DNA from: Candidatus Peregrinibacteria bacterium
GTDB lineage: Bacteria; Patescibacteriota; Gracilibacteria; UBA1369
NCBI GenBank assembly: GCA_020849575.1
Contig: JADLFY010000105.1
Span: forward strand, 1-6,539
Direction of reading: 5' to 3'
DNA length: 6,539 nt
The notes under the pieces are model-generated. The model was not told the origin of the DNA and made no database searches. It saw only the letters and a list, made by a program, of their open reading frames with translations. The translations under genes were made by a program, and so were the position numbers. Of this stretch, positions 4,681 through 6,539 are shown one piece after another. The first letter of the stretch is position 1. Every line of letters starts with the position of its first letter.

Positions 4681-6539
4681 ATGTATACAGCCAAAGAAAT
4701 CCGTCAAAAATATATTGATTTTTTCGTAAAAAAACACGCTCACAAGCAGATTCCCAGCGCCTCTGTAGTGCCAGAAAACGATCCAACGGTATTATTTACG
4801 ACGGCGGGTATGCAGCCATTGGTCCCCTATTTAATGGGTGAGAAACATCCAGCCGGAACCAGACTGGTTGATTCGCAAAAATGTATTCGTACGGATGATA
4901 TTGAAGAGGTTGGTGATGATACACATTGTACTTTTTTTGAAATGCTCGGGAATTGGTCATTGGGTGATTACTTTAAAAAAGAATCCATTGAAATGAGTTA
5001 CGAATTATTAACCAGTAAATGGTCAGATGGAGGCTTTGAAATAGCCCCGGACAGATTGCGGGTAACCTGTTTTGAAGGTGATGACAATGCTCCTCGCGAT
5101 GAAGAAGCGGCAGGGTATTGGAAAGTTTTGGGATTTGTCGATGCAACCAGTGCTGCAGAAGGTGAACGTCGGCTGATTTATTTCTATGAAAAGAAAAAAA
5201 ACTGGTGGGGACCTGCTGGACAAACTGGTCCATGCGGTCCGGATACAGAAATTTTCTTTGATAGAAATCCTGAACTGGGAGCGCATGAACATCGACCGGG
5301 AGCTGCGGCTGAATTGATCAATAAATATCCTTTGAAAGATGGTTCTGGGAAATGTCATCCCAACTGTGAATGTGGAAGATATGTGGAAATCTGGAATAAC
5401 GTTTTCATGCAATTCAACAAAAAAGCTGATGGAAGCTTTGAAGAATTGACTCAGAAAAATGTTGATACGGGCATGGGTTTTGAGCGTATTGTAGCGGTTT
5501 TGCAGGGAGTAGCTACTCATTATGAAACAGAATTATTCCGTAGTGTGAGAGAAAAAATCCGTGAACTGGCTGGTGGAGAAATTGCTGAAAATGAGGAAAA
5601 TATGCGCTCGGGAAGAATTATCGCTGATCATTTGAGAGCGGCTACTTTTATCCTGGGTGATAAAATGGCTGTTACCCCCAGCAATACTGATCAGGGATAT
5701 ATTTTGCGTCGGTTGATTCGCAGAGCGATCAGACATGGTCGCAAGCTTGGTATTAATGGCAATTTCACTCATATAATTGCGGAAATTTATATTGCTGAAT
5801 ATGGTGATGTTTATGATGAATTAACTAAAAATCGCCAAAGGATTTTGACTGAATTGGAAAAGGAAGAAGAAAAATTCCAGAAAACTCTGGAAAATGGTTT
5901 GAGAGAAATGAAAAAATTATTTGGAGAAGCTGCTGGTGGTATGGCTCCTGCTGAACTGGCTGAAAAAGCTTTTTTCCTTTATGAAAGTTATGGATTCCCG
6001 CAGGAAATGATTGTGGAAGAATTGGAAAGAGAAGGATTAAAATTTGATACAGCAGCATTTGCCAATGCTTTTCAGGCTAAATTTGCTGCACATCAGGCTT
6101 TGTCCCGTGCCGGTGCCGAACAGAAATTTGCCGGTGGTCTCGCTGATCATTCAGATGAAAGCCGCAAATTACATACGGCCACTCACCTGCTCCATGAGGC
6201 TTTGAAAAAAGTTTTGGGCAGAGAAGTTGAACAAAGAGGCTCAAATATTACTCCAGAAAGATTGCGTTTTGATTTCAATTATCCCCAGAAAATGACTGCT
6301 GAACAAATTAAACAGGTGGAAGATCTGGTCAACGATGCTATCGCCAGAAAGTTGCCGATCAGCTTTGAAGTAATGACCGTAGATGAAGCTAAAAAACAGG
6401 GTGCAATTGGTTTGTTTGAAGAAAAATATGGTGATCAGATCAAGGTCTATCGCATGGGTGATTTTTCGCTGGAAATTTGTGGAGGCCCACATGCTGATAA
6501 TACTGGTGATTTGAAGCATTTTAAGATAGTAAAGGAAGA
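4681..6539 (+). CDS. alaS: Alanine--tRNA ligase (AlaRS), 3' end beyond the window
   Basis: This enzyme attaches alanine to tRNA-Ala using ATP and hydrolyses mischarged Ser/Gly-tRNA-Ala, in the cytoplasm. The ATG is fixed by an in-frame TAA at 4666-4668; 619 codons are open to the edge with no frameshift. The class II aminoacylation core is at the N-terminus: motif 2 FFEMLGNWSLGDYF (85-98), GPAGQTGPCGPDTEIFF (177-193), EIWNNVFMQFN (236-246) and motif 3 VDTGMGFERI (261-270). Asp262 matches the position of E. coli Asp235, which binds the substrate amino group. The tRNA-binding helical region (about 288-400) includes GYILRRLIRRAIRHGRKLG (339-357). Editing-site residues are His498 and His502 (HTATHLLH), Gln518, Cys600 and His604 (CGGPH). 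Two oddities stand out: an insertion with CHPNCEC (225-231), and a direct jump from the helical region to HTATHLLH without the usual beta-barrel and its GGQxxD motif. Whether the C-Ala domain is present cannot be seen. It is divergent from the envelope operon. Confidence 0.97.
   Translation, partial: MYTAKEIRQKYIDFFVKKHAHKQIPSASVVPENDPTVLFTTAGMQPLVPYLMGEKHPAGTRLVDSQKCIRTDDIEEVGDDTHCTFFEMLGNWSLGDYFKKESIEMSYELLTSKWSDGGFEIAPDRLRVTCFEGDDNAPRDEEAAGYWKVLGFVDATSAAEGERRLIYFYEKKKNWWGPAGQTGPCGPDTEIFFDRNPELGAHEHRPGAAAELINKYPLKDGSGKCHPNCECGRYVEIWNNVFMQFNKKADGSFEELTQKNVDTGMGFERIVAVLQGVATHYETELFRSVREKIRELAGGEIAENEENMRSGRIIADHLRAATFILGDKMAVTPSNTDQGYILRRLIRRAIRHGRKLGINGNFTHIIAEIYIAEYGDVYDELTKNRQRILTELEKEEEKFQKTLENGLREMKKLFGEAAGGMAPAELAEKAFFLYESYGFPQEMIVEELEREGLKFDTAAFANAFQAKFAAHQALSRAGAEQKFAGGLADHSDESRKLHTATHLLHEALKKVLGREVEQRGSNITPERLRFDFNYPQKMTAEQIKQVEDLVNDAIARKLPISFEVMTVDEAKKQGAIGLFEEKYGDQIKVYRMGDFSLEICGGPHADNTGDLKHFKIVKE

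Noticed and set aside
5023..5520. 165-codon ORF on the minus strand inside alaS
   Set aside because: It lies wholly antisense to conserved AlaRS motifs, its translation has no family features, and it is best explained as a shadow of the alaS reading frame.

Overview
The window looks like chromosomal DNA from a small-genome, AT-rich bacterium, most likely a member of the Candidate Phyla Radiation (Patescibacteria). This placement is inferred from three things. The DUF4012 surface protein has the form common in that group. The alanyl-tRNA synthetase is compact, with a cysteine-rich insertion and a CGGPH motif. None of the four visible start codons has a recognisable Shine-Dalgarno sequence. TGA is used as a stop codon (end of the 567-aa gene), so the recoded-TGA genetic code of Gracilibacteria/Absconditabacteria does not apply.

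Layout. Three genes on the minus strand occupy positions 1-4533 and appear to form one transcription unit read right to left. First is a single-pass membrane-anchored protein of 567 aa with a DUF3352-like appearance (2830-4533). Second is a 734-aa DUF4012 membrane protein (629-2833), whose ATG overlaps the preceding TGA in an ATGA junction. Third, after a 57-nt gap, is an acidic, probably cytoplasmic protein of unknown function, cut by the left edge (1-571). A 147-bp intergenic region (4534-4680) separates this unit from alaS, which runs on the plus strand from 4681 off the right edge (619 codons visible). The intergenic region carries a candidate promoter for each direction plus short direct and inverted repeats.

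How the genes fit together. The two large minus-strand proteins each have an N-terminal cytoplasmic segment, one transmembrane helix and a long predicted extracytoplasmic part. Their overlapping translation suggests they are made together and act at the cell envelope, but neither has a known reaction. AlaS is a housekeeping enzyme that charges tRNA-Ala and is unlikely to be functionally tied to them.

The most unusual point is the architecture of AlaS. The aminoacylation core and the zinc-binding editing residues are present, but the beta-barrel part of the editing domain, including its glycine-rich GGQxxD motif, seems to be missing. No mobile element, CRISPR array, tRNA or rRNA was found.
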